Assembly: GCA_964563295.1 (NCBI GenBank)
Contig: CAZLWX010000071.1
Span: forward strand, 1 to 19,265
Reading direction: 5' to 3'
Length of the DNA stretch: 19,265 bases
Source: Chryseosolibacter sp964563295
Lineage (GTDB): Bacteria > Bacteroidota > Bacteroidia > Cytophagales > Cyclobacteriaceae
Below the pieces are notes generated by a model. That model made no database searches. It worked only from the letters and a program-made list of their open reading frames with translations, and was not told the origin of the DNA. Position numbers and translations under genes: made by a program. This document shows, piece after piece, positions 7,249 through 13,939 of this stretch (its first letter is position 1; each line of letters opens with the position of its first letter).

Positions 7249-7754
7249 TGGATCGTCTTCATACGTACAAGGCTGTCACTACCTGGGTAGGCAACCGCGG
7301 AACCGGCACCAGCAGCTATGCGGCGTATGACCGCAACCACAACATCTCTATTCCAGGCAAACCTGACCTCCTTTGTTCGTCCGATCCGTTGTTTCGCGGC
7401 GACCAGACACGACACAATCCTGAAGAACTGTTGGTAGCGGCGTTGTCAGGATGCCACATGCTTTGGTTCCTGCATCTCTGCGCTGCCAATGGTGTGGTCG
7501 TTACCGAGTATGTCGATGAAGCCGTTGCCACGATGCAGGAGAACGCCGATGGCAGCGGCCAGTTTATCGAAGTCATTCTGTCGCCGGTGGTGACCGTGCA
7601 GGACGACAGCATGATCGGAAAAGTCGAAGCATTGCACGAACAGGCGAATGCTATGTGTTTCATCGCGCGCTCCGTCTCTTTTCCTGTACGTCACAAGCCG
7701 TCGACCCGGGTCAGCCCTGCTTTGTCGAGGGCCTGGAAAAATTCAACAACATAA
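7248..7754 (+). CDS. OsmC family protein
   Basis: 168 residues. The two redox cysteines of the OsmC/Ohr family are present: C69 in NPEELLVAALSGCHMLWFL and C137 in ANAMCFIARSVSFPV, with Glu59/Glu60 in the NPEE motif before the first. OsmC proteins reduce organic or fatty-acid hydroperoxides as cytoplasmic dimers, using a thiol or dihydrolipoyl partner. The last 20 residues (after FPVRHKP) are a little longer and more irregular than in short relatives but show no frameshift. It sits between the second GNAT gene (1-bp overlap) and the DinB gene (3-bp gap), so it belongs to the same operon. Confidence 0.88.
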   Translation: MDRLHTYKAVTTWVGNRGTGTSSYAAYDRNHNISIPGKPDLLCSSDPLFRGDQTRHNPEELLVAALSGCHMLWFLHLCAANGVVVTEYVDEAVATMQENADGSGQFIEVILSPVVTVQDDSMIGKVEALHEQANAMCFIARSVSFPVRHKPSTRVSPALSRAWKNSTT

Positions 7755-7757
7755 ACG

Positions 7758-8267
7758 ATGAAAAAACTCGCCTGGTTTGAACGAAAGTTCACCTTTGGAT
7801 CACTACAGGGGATGCTTCCTTTTTATCTCGAGCGTCTGGAGGGAACGATAGCCCGCATCGAAAGTAAAGTCGCGGGACTACCCGACGATCTGCTTTCCCA
7901 AAGGCTGGAAGGAAAATGGTCAATCAAAGAGAACATTGCTCATCTTGCGGAAGTCGACGAAATTGCATTGACGCGAATTGACGAGATGCTCGCTGGAATT
8001 TCACCGATGTCTCCCGCCGTGATACAGCCGTCGCGAGATTACAACAAACAGGCTGTTGGCGAAGTCGTGGAGTTCTTCCGTCATAACAGACAGCGCAACC
8101 TCCAGAAATATTCCTCACTCACCGGAGAGGACCTCGCCAAATCATCGCTCCATCCGCGCCTCCAGGTGCGAATGAATCCCGTTGACCTCGCCTGGTTCGA
8201 TGCCGAACACGATGATCATCACTTGTCAAGAATAAGCGACATCATCGCGATGACACGATCTTTATGA
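7758..8267 (+). CDS. DinB superfamily protein
   Basis: 169 residues forming the four-helix DinB/YfiT-like fold. The metal-site histidines are visible: H62 in SIKENIAHLAEVDE and H151/H155 in DAEHDDHHLSRI near the C-terminus, which is the normal triad spacing. Members include bacillithiol- or mycothiol-dependent transferases and many of unknown function. Bacillithiol use is known in Bacteroidota, so a thiol-transfer role would fit beside OsmC, but that is only an inference. It is the last gene of the EamA-GNAT-GNAT-OsmC-DinB operon; a 110-bp gap follows. Confidence 0.85.
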   Translation: MKKLAWFERKFTFGSLQGMLPFYLERLEGTIARIESKVAGLPDDLLSQRLEGKWSIKENIAHLAEVDEIALTRIDEMLAGISPMSPAVIQPSRDYNKQAVGEVVEFFRHNRQRNLQKYSSLTGEDLAKSSLHPRLQVRMNPVDLAWFDAEHDDHHLSRISDIIAMTRSL

Positions 8268-8363
8268 CGACGCTTCAGCACTGCCTAACGGAAGTTTGGT
8301 CAGACAACAAGAAAGTTTACTCGACCGCACCCAAATATTCCAGGAATTGATGAAATTAACCCC

Positions 8364-8373
8364 CTAATCTTTC
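8364..8373 (+). promoter_or_regulatory. possible promoter of the aminotransferase gene
   Basis: CTAATCTTTC lies 4-14 bp before the ATG and resembles the Bacteroidota -7 element TAnnTTTG with one extra base and C for G. TTG at 8347-8349 lies 15 bp upstream, shorter than the usual gap. Weak evidence. Confidence 0.25.
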
Positions 8374-8377
8374 CCGT

Positions 8378-9454
8378 ATGACAACGCTTGCATCCTCCAT
8401 TTCGCTTCAGCGGATCGAAAAGTCCAGGATCGGAGAAGTTGATTTTAACAACCTTGAATTCGGCAAGCATATTTCCGACCATATGCTTGTGGCTGATTAC
8501 CGCAATGGCCGATGGAGTCCACCCGTTATCCAGCCTTTCGGCGAAATGCGAATGACGCCAGCCATGCTTTCCTTGCATTACGGCCAGGCGGTCTTTGAAG
8601 GTATGAAAGCTTTCCGGATGCCCAACAGTGACATCAATATATTCAGACCGCACAAACATCTTGATCGAATGAACAAGTCCCTTGACCGGATGTGTATGCC
8701 GCCCATTCCGGAGGACCTGTGGTTGTCGGGGCTGCAAGCTTTGATCGAGATCGACCACGAATGGGTTCCTTCCAATGAGGGTGCCGCTCTTTACATACGG
8801 CCGCTGGTGTTTGCAACGGAGTCGCGGCTCGGGGTGAAGGTTTCAGATGAATATAAACTTGTCATTATGACCTCGCCTGTTGGACCTTACCAGAGCAAGC
8901 CCTACAGGTTAAAAGTTGAGGATACATACGTCCGCACGGCTGAAGGTGGAACCGGATTTGCAAAATGCGCCGGAAACTATGGAGGCGCTTTTTACCCGAC
9001 ACAACTTGCCCGAAAACAAGGGTTCGACCAGGTGCTTTGGACCGACCACAAGGAGCACCAGTACATTGACGAGGTGGGAATGATGAATGTGATGTTCGTG
9101 CTCGGTGGAGTTCTCGTTACGCCGAAATTGTCAACCGCGATTCTTGATGGGGTTACGCGTGACTCCATTCTCACACTGGCCCGGGAAATTCCATCCGTCA
9201 AAGTCGAGGAGCGTCGCATCAGCCTCGATGAGATCGAGCAGGGATTCATCAAAGGCACCCTCACCGAAGCCTTCGGCACAGGAACCGCCGCCGTTGTCGC
9301 GCCGATCTCGCTTATCAATATTCGAGGGAAGGAGTATTCCATACCTGTTCCTGGTAGTACCAGCATCCAGCTGCAAGTGAAGAAAAAGCTTCACAACATC
9401 AGGATGGGTCTGGAACCGGACACCCACGATTGGAACTACCTTGTAAAACATTAA
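8378..9454 (+). CDS. ilvE: branched-chain amino acid aminotransferase
   Basis: 358 residues, the length of the longer (type II, eukaryote-like) class of branched-chain aminotransferases, fold-type IV PLP enzymes. Key features: LHYGQAVFEGMKAFR (residues 66-80), IFRPHKHLDRMNKS, YIRPLVFATESRLGV, the Schiff-base lysine K196 in GGTGFAKCAGNYGGAF, EVGMMNVMFVL, and the phosphate-binding GTGTAAVVAPIS near residue 305. The enzyme interconverts leucine, isoleucine and valine with their 2-oxo acids using glutamate/2-oxoglutarate. It stands alone, with 110 bp before and 133 bp after. The carboxylase at 874-2508 may act later in leucine breakdown, but there is no sign of shared regulation. Confidence 0.93.
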   Translation: MTTLASSISLQRIEKSRIGEVDFNNLEFGKHISDHMLVADYRNGRWSPPVIQPFGEMRMTPAMLSLHYGQAVFEGMKAFRMPNSDINIFRPHKHLDRMNKSLDRMCMPPIPEDLWLSGLQALIEIDHEWVPSNEGAALYIRPLVFATESRLGVKVSDEYKLVIMTSPVGPYQSKPYRLKVEDTYVRTAEGGTGFAKCAGNYGGAFYPTQLARKQGFDQVLWTDHKEHQYIDEVGMMNVMFVLGGVLVTPKLSTAILDGVTRDSILTLAREIPSVKVEERRISLDEIEQGFIKGTLTEAFGTGTAAVVAPISLINIRGKEYSIPVPGSTSIQLQVKKKLHNIRMGLEPDTHDWNYLVKH

Positions 9455-9587
9455 ATCGCCCGTCAGTCACAATCAGAAGTATCTTGCGGCGGCCGCGTAG
9501 TATGTTTATGCAGTTCATCTTGCTGTAATCACTGCCATGTGAGCAGCCGAATTTCAACCGTTTAACTATCCGCGAGACTACAATTGA
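9455..9587. other. 133-bp gap between the aminotransferase and dehydrogenase genes
   Basis: No gene or strong hairpin with a T-tract is visible. It holds an 8-bp palindrome GCGGCCGC (9489-9496) and TATGTTTA (9501-9508), which fits the TAnnTTTG element in all but the last base, with TTG at 9484; the spacing is shorter than usual, so a promoter call would be weak. Confidence 0.3.
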
Positions 9588-10589
9588 ATGAAAGCAGTAT
9601 TATTCCGGGGTAAAGGTCTGCCCCTCTCCATAGAAAACGTCAATACCCCGCGACCAATCAAGGATCAGGTGCTTGTGAAGCTGAAATACGCCGCGCTTAA
9701 TCATCGCGACATCTGGGTAACTACCGAGCAATCGATGAACATGCCGAACGGCGTGATCCTGGGCTCCGACGGCTGCGGTATTATCCAGGACGTCGGCGAA
9801 GAAGCCGATCCGTTGCTGGTCGGCGCGGAGGTCGTTATCAATCCCAGCCTGGAGTGGGGAAATAACCCAGTGGTGAATGGCGACTCCTTCAAGATACTGG
9901 GCTTTCCCGACAACGGCACATTCGCTGAATATATCGTTGTCTCGAAAAAATACATCTTCGAAAAGCCGGAACATCTTTCCTTTGAAGAATCGGCAGCTGT
10001 TCCCCTTGCCGGACTTACTGCGTACCGCGCGCTTTTTTCAAAAGCCCGGCTGCGCGCGAAAGAAAAGATCTTAATAACAGGAATTGGTGGTGGTGTCGCG
10101 TTGTGGTTGCTGCAGTTCGCGGTCGCCTACCAGGCTCGTGCCTATGTAACGTCAGGTTCTTCAGCAAAGATTGAGCGTGCAAAGGAGTTGGGAGCCCTGG
10201 GCGGAGTAAACTACAACGACGCCGACTGGGCGACCCGGTTGCAGAAGGAGGCCGGCGGGTTTGATATCATCCTTGATAGTGCCGGCGGGAGCAACTTCTC
10301 GAAATTCATCGAACTGGCAATGCCCGGTGGACGCATCGTCAATTTCGGGCGGACCGCGGGTGATATAACAGGTCTTTCAACAAAACAACTGTATTCCAAG
10401 CAGCTCTCCATTCACGGCACTACTATGGGCACGCGGGACGAATTCCTTTCGATGCTCGATTTCCTTGAAGGACGTCAATTGCGTCCGATCGTCGATTCAG
10501 TATTTCCGCTGGAAAATGTCGCTGACGCCTTTAAGCGCATGGACGATGCCGATCACTTTGGAAAAATTTTGCTTCAAATTGCTAAGTAG
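9588..10589 (+). CDS. zinc-type alcohol dehydrogenase-like / quinone oxidoreductase-like protein (MDR)
   Basis: 333 residues with the medium-chain dehydrogenase/reductase layout: GroES-like N-terminal domain (AALNHRDIWVT at residues 35-45, VILGSDGCGIIQDVG at 56-70), then PEHLSFEESAAVPLAGLTAYRAL and a Rossmann domain with the nucleotide loop ITGIGGGVALWLL (163-175), ending PLENVADAFKRMDDADHFGKILLQ. The four-cysteine structural zinc lobe of classical alcohol dehydrogenases is absent, so it resembles the YogA/quinone oxidoreductase group that uses NADPH on carbonyl or quinone substrates. The substrate is unknown. The stop lies 19 bp before the next gene's ATG. Confidence 0.87.
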   Translation: MKAVLFRGKGLPLSIENVNTPRPIKDQVLVKLKYAALNHRDIWVTTEQSMNMPNGVILGSDGCGIIQDVGEEADPLLVGAEVVINPSLEWGNNPVVNGDSFKILGFPDNGTFAEYIVVSKKYIFEKPEHLSFEESAAVPLAGLTAYRALFSKARLRAKEKILITGIGGGVALWLLQFAVAYQARAYVTSGSSAKIERAKELGALGGVNYNDADWATRLQKEAGGFDIILDSAGGSNFSKFIELAMPGGRIVNFGRTAGDITGLSTKQLYSKQLSIHGTTMGTRDEFLSMLDFLEGRQLRPIVDSVFPLENVADAFKRMDDADHFGKILLQIAK

Positions 10590-10608
10590 CATTCAACAAA
10601 ATAAGGCT

Positions 10609-11262
10609 ATGGCTGAATTCATTAAGACAAACAGGACGTCCATAACGCGGCTGCCAAAGCGCGGCACATACGACCAGGACACGGTGTATTCGATATTCGA
10701 TGAAGCTTTGTTTTGTACGCTCGCATACTGTCGTGATGGCGAACCCTTTCAGATCCCGACCGGGTTTTGTCGTTTGGGCGACCGCATCTACATCCATGGC
10801 TCGGTAGGAAGTTCCTACATGCGCGAGCTCGCGGAAAAAAAACCGATGGTATGCATCTCAGCAACGTTGATGGATGGAATCGTCCTCGCCCGTTCAGCAT
10901 TCCATCACAGTGTCAACTACAGGTCCGTCGTTATGTTCGCCAATCCCCAGCTGGTGACCGATGGCCCCGAGCTTGATCGCGCGTTAGAAGCGTTCACCAA
11001 CAAAATGCAACCAGGGCGTTGGGACGACGTGAGAAAACCGACGGCGAACGAATGGAAAGCGACGATGGTTCTGTCATTTATTATAAAAGAGGCTTCGGCG
11101 AAAGTACGAACGGGCAATCCAAGTGATGACGAAGAAGATTACGCGTTGGATATTTGGGCTGGTGTAGTACCTTTGAATATTCATCGGCAAGCTCCGATGG
11201 CCGATCCAAAGTTGAACAAGAATATTCCCTTGCCAGACTATCTAAAAAATATAAGCCCATGA
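10609..11262 (+). CDS. pyridoxamine 5'-phosphate oxidase-like FMN-binding protein (NimA-like)
   Basis: 217 residues from ATG at 10609. The reading frame is open further upstream to 10465, but that part overlaps the dehydrogenase gene and has no family similarity. The protein fits the split-barrel flavin family PF12900: TRLPKRGTYDQDTVYSIFDE, LFCTLAYCRDGEPFQIPTGF, RIYIHGSVGSSYMRELAEKK, VCISATLMDGIVLARSAFHH, NYRSVVMFANPQLV. Relatives bind FMN or heme, and some (Nim) reduce 5-nitroimidazoles; resistance should not be assumed for this gene. Its stop overlaps the next start as ATGA (11259-11262), pointing to translational coupling with the lipoprotein gene. Confidence 0.85.
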   Translation: MAEFIKTNRTSITRLPKRGTYDQDTVYSIFDEALFCTLAYCRDGEPFQIPTGFCRLGDRIYIHGSVGSSYMRELAEKKPMVCISATLMDGIVLARSAFHHSVNYRSVVMFANPQLVTDGPELDRALEAFTNKMQPGRWDDVRKPTANEWKATMVLSFIIKEASAKVRTGNPSDDEEDYALDIWAGVVPLNIHRQAPMADPKLNKNIPLPDYLKNISP

Positions 11263-11897
11263 ATAAACCTGTCCTCATTGTTGCTATAGTGCTTTTTTCG
11301 TTTTCTTGTTCTACCACCGACCGGGAGAAAGGCTCTGATGCGGCAACGGACACGCTGGCTGCAATTGACACCACGCAGCGATCGAACTCGGACACGGCAA
11401 CGGCGATCGCTGCAGACACGGCACAAGTCGATACCGTCTTAACAGCCAGAGCCTTCGATAAAACGGATTCCTCGACGTACTACGAGCTGCAAAATTATTT
11501 CAAGGATCTGGAAATTGCTGTCAAACCTACTGAGATCCAGGTGGTTGACTCCACATGTGCGGTGCTAATCTATCCCACCGAAGAACAACTGGCCCAACTT
11601 CGCACGGAATACGGCGATGACTTTCAAATGGTCGCGTCTGATAACATCTATTACCACGGCATGGCGATACAAATGCTCGATTCCATCAATGTGGAAACCG
11701 TTACCGCGAAATCGAGATACATCAACTTTAAAGGCCAGTCGGCAGACCAATCCTGGACGCTGGATATCCGCAAGGATGGAGCGCCGCCGTGGAACCTGAT
11801 CTTTTATCATCGCAATAAGCGACCCGAGATAGTGCCATTCGTCGACTTGTCGAAGGAAAGGATTTATGATTATTTTGAAATTAATGGACACCCCTGA
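11259..11897 (+). CDS. predicted lipoprotein of unknown function
   Basis: 212 residues from ATG at 11259, chosen because it yields a clean signal peptide (MNKPVLIVAIVLFSFSCS) with a lipobox-like FSFSC and cysteine at position 17, and because it overlaps the preceding stop as ATGA. Residues 18-70 are a Thr/Asp/Ala-rich, low-complexity linker of the kind that tethers a domain to the membrane. The rest is a compact domain (STYYELQNYFKDLEIAVKPT, DSTCAVLIYPTEEQLAQLR, DIRKDGAPPWNLIFYHRNKR) that I do not recognise. It is likely exported to the periplasm or outer membrane. It sits in a run with the FMN-binding protein and the Dabb protein, but nothing in it shows a role. Confidence 0.75.
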   Translation: MNKPVLIVAIVLFSFSCSTTDREKGSDAATDTLAAIDTTQRSNSDTATAIAADTAQVDTVLTARAFDKTDSSTYYELQNYFKDLEIAVKPTEIQVVDSTCAVLIYPTEEQLAQLRTEYGDDFQMVASDNIYYHGMAIQMLDSINVETVTAKSRYINFKGQSADQSWTLDIRKDGAPPWNLIFYHRNKRPEIVPFVDLSKERIYDYFEINGHP

Positions 11898-11911
11898 TGC
11901 AATAAAGCAAA

Positions 11912-12325
11912 ATGGAAAATCCTTCGAGAAGAACTTTTGTCGCAAGCGCGGTCGCCCTTACTACTTCAACCGCTGCATCTGCCCTTCCGCTCATGAGAAA
12001 AGAAGAGAAGCAACTATTAACCCATCACGTTTTTTTCTGGCTGAAGAATCCTTCATCCAGGGAAGACCTCAAAAAACTTCTTGACGGACTCAAATCGCTC
12101 GAGAAAATTGAAACCGTCAGAAAGTTATACATTGGGGTGCCGGCGTCAACGGAAAAACGTGACGTCGTCGACAACAGCTATAGCGCATCGGAACTGATTT
12201 TCTTTGACGATTTGGAAGGGCAAAGCGCCTATCAGGTTCACCCGATCCATAAGAAGTTTGTGGAAACCTGTTCGCATCTTTGGGAGCGGGTGGTTGTTTA
12301 CGATTCCACGGCGCCGGACATCTAG
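11912..12325 (+). CDS. Dabb (stress-responsive A/B barrel) domain protein with Tat-like signal
   Basis: 137 residues. The N-terminus PSRRTFVASAVALTTSTAASA has a twin-arginine motif (SRRTF) followed by a mild hydrophobic stretch and an Ala-rich cleavage region, so export of a folded protein through the Tat system is likely. Residues 35-135 fit the Dabb ferredoxin-like barrel: LLTHHVFFWLKNPSSREDLK, LLDGLKSLEKIETVRKLYIG, SELIFFDDLEGQSAYQVHPI, HKKFVETCSHLWERVVVYDS. Dabb proteins form dimeric barrels of mostly unknown function. The gene starts 14 bp after the lipoprotein gene and ends one base before the convergent methyltransferase gene. Confidence 0.85.
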   Translation: MENPSRRTFVASAVALTTSTAASALPLMRKEEKQLLTHHVFFWLKNPSSREDLKKLLDGLKSLEKIETVRKLYIGVPASTEKRDVVDNSYSASELIFFDDLEGQSAYQVHPIHKKFVETCSHLWERVVVYDSTAPDI

Positions 12326-12326
12326 T

Positions 12327-13529
12327 CTACTCAGCCGTTCCAACGCGTTTTAACAACGCCATATAAAAGCCGTCAAATCCCTCGGAAGGCCAGGTGCGTT
12401 TCTCTTCCAGCAGCACATATTCTCCGCTGTGCTCCATCAAAAACTTTTGTACCTGTTCCTCATTTTCAGAGGGCAGAATACTGCAGGTGGAATAAACGAG
12501 CAATCCTTCCTTTTTCACCATCCTGCAATAGTCGTTGAGGATGTTCTGCTGCAGTTCTCTAACCCGATCGATAAACTCCGTTGAAAGTTTCCATTTCGCA
12601 TCCGGATTTCTTCTCAAGACACCGAGTCCCGAACATGGAACATCCAGCAGTAATCGGTCCGCCGACCCTTCGAGTCGCTTGATGGTTTTCGAGGATTCGA
12701 TCAACCGGACTTCGACGTTGCTGACACCGGCTCTCCGCGCCCGTTTTTGAAGTTCGTCGAGTTTCGTCTGATCGACGTCCATAGCGATTATACGCCCCTT
12801 GTTTCTCATGAGCGCGGACAGGTGAAGAGTCTTTCCGCCGGCTCCGGCGCAGGCGTCAATCACCCGCTGCCCTGACTGTACCTGCAGGAAGGGGGCGATC
12901 TGTTGTGACGCGGCATCCTGCAATTCAAACAACCCTTCCTTAAAAGCGTTGGTGGTGAAAACATTTTGCCGTTGCTCCAGGACAAGCGCTTCGGGTGTTT
13001 CAGGCAGGGTCAACGTCGCAACCTCTTCCTCAAGCAAGCGCTCCCGGAGGGCACTGGTGTCGATCTTTAAGGTGTTTGTCCGCAGGACGACGGCGGCTTC
13101 CTGGTTGAGAGCCCGGAGTTCCATGGGCCATCGGTCTCCGAGTTCCTTTTCGCCCACCTCGTCGAGCCAGTCGGGAATTGATTCGGCGATGCGTCGTGCA
13201 TGTCCCGCGCTCGTCATCGATGCCTTCACCCGTGCGGATGACAGCCCCTTGAACTCAGTCCAGTCCGGCAAGGGCACCTCGTGCAGGATGCACCAGCCAC
13301 CCAGCAGTTTCCAGTAGTCGTTGCCTTTTGCACTCGTGATGGACTTCAGCAGGCGATACCATCGAACGATGTCATAGGTGGTCTCCGCGATAAAACGGCG
13401 GTCGCGCGCGCCCCACCGCGGGTTTGTCTTCAAAACTTTTTCGATGACCTTATCCGCATATCGTTTTTCGCCAAAAATCATGTGTAGCGATTCGATTACG
13501 GCTTCGGAAGTATTGCGATGCAGCTTCAT
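12327..13529 (-). CDS. RsmB/NSUN family SAM-dependent RNA (cytosine-5) methyltransferase
   Basis: 400 residues from the ATG at 13529 (MKLHRNTSEAVIESLHMIFG). The frame stays open to 13649, but the extra 40 residues (STVHGPQSTVHGPRST) are a translation of intergenic repeat DNA and should not be annotated. The N-terminal half (residues 1-140) is helical and probably RNA-binding. The methyltransferase domain has SAM motif I IDACAGAGGKTLHLS (224-238), LLLDVPCSGLGVLRRNPDAK with Cys299 of motif IV, and LVYSTCSILPSENEEQ with the catalytic Cys349 of motif VI. Both cysteines of the m5C enzymes are therefore present. The target (16S rRNA or another RNA) cannot be told from sequence. Convergent with the Dabb gene, one base apart, leaving no room for a dedicated terminator. 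Confidence 0.9.
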   Translation of the reverse strand: MKLHRNTSEAVIESLHMIFGEKRYADKVIEKVLKTNPRWGARDRRFIAETTYDIVRWYRLLKSITSAKGNDYWKLLGGWCILHEVPLPDWTEFKGLSSARVKASMTSAGHARRIAESIPDWLDEVGEKELGDRWPMELRALNQEAAVVLRTNTLKIDTSALRERLLEEEVATLTLPETPEALVLEQRQNVFTTNAFKEGLFELQDAASQQIAPFLQVQSGQRVIDACAGAGGKTLHLSALMRNKGRIIAMDVDQTKLDELQKRARRAGVSNVEVRLIESSKTIKRLEGSADRLLLDVPCSGLGVLRRNPDAKWKLSTEFIDRVRELQQNILNDYCRMVKKEGLLVYSTCSILPSENEEQVQKFLMEHSGEYVLLEEKRTWPSEGFDGFYMALLKRVGTAE

Positions 13530-13553
13530 GTGATTGCAAAGATGCGCAAAAAG

Positions 13554-13877
13554 GTGTTGAAGTGTTGACCGTGGACCGTGGACCGTGGACTGTGGACCGT
13601 GGACCGTGGACTGCTGACTTCGTTCCACCCACCCATTCACTCGCAGCAATCACTCTCCTCGCAACACGACTCTGCCGTGGACTGTGGACCGTGGACTGTG
13701 GACATCCCCACCACCCATTCACTCGCAGCAATCACTCTCCTCGCAACACGACTCTACCATGGACTATCGACCATGGACCATGGACTTTCCCCACAACCCA
13801 TTCACTCGCAGCAATGACTCTCCTCGCAACACGACTCTACCATGGACTATCGACCATGGACCATGGACTATTGACTC
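13554..13877. repeat. heptad-plus-core intergenic repeat array (3 full units and one partial)
   Basis: The array fills most of the 410-bp gap 13530-13939. It opens with two octamers GTGTTGAA-GTGTTGAC (13554-13569), then seven 7-bp units from 13569 (CCGTGGA x3, CTGTGGA, CCGTGGA x2, CTGCTGA). Each unit is: heptads of consensus CYRTSGA, a pyrimidine-rich spacer of 12-15 bp, and a near-identical core of about 45 bp that begins CCCATTCACTCGCAGCAAT and ends CGCAACACGACTCTRCC. Cores begin at 13632, 13714 and 13797 (82 and 83 bp apart). Units 1-2 use CCGTGGA/CTGTGGA heptads; units 3-4 use CCATGGA/CTATCGA. The last block of heptads (13841-13875) has no core. Reading frames across the array are open on both strands but are not genes. 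It separates two divergent genes. Confidence 0.9.
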
Positions 13878-13900
13878 CTCCCCCGTGTTGAATTTCGTCG

Positions 13901-13908
13901 TATCTTTA
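13901..13908 (+). promoter_or_regulatory. possible -7 element of the CHAT gene
   Basis: TATCTTTA fits TAnnTTTG in seven of eight positions and lies 31 bp before the ATG at 13940. The nearby TTG triplets (13871, 13888) are not at the usual spacing. Weak evidence. Confidence 0.3.
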
Positions 13909-13939
13909 CCTCCCGCATTTCGAAGTGAACTTAGAGACC

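Noticed and set aside
10465..10608. Upstream extension of the FMN-binding protein to a start at 10465.
   Set aside because: It overlaps the dehydrogenase gene by 125 bp, and the extra 48 residues show no family similarity; ATG 10609 gives the normal N-terminus.
11154..11258. Upstream extension of the lipoprotein gene to 11154.
   Set aside because: It would bury the signal peptide and lipobox behind 35 residues that overlap the preceding gene; the ATGA overlap at 11259 is preferred.
10609..11262. Nitroimidazole resistance gene (nim).
   Set aside because: The family is broad and mostly unrelated to resistance; the sequence alone does not support that function.
13569..13877. CRISPR array.
   Set aside because: The units are 82-83 bp with long conserved cores, the segments between cores are similar to each other rather than unique, and no cas gene is present.
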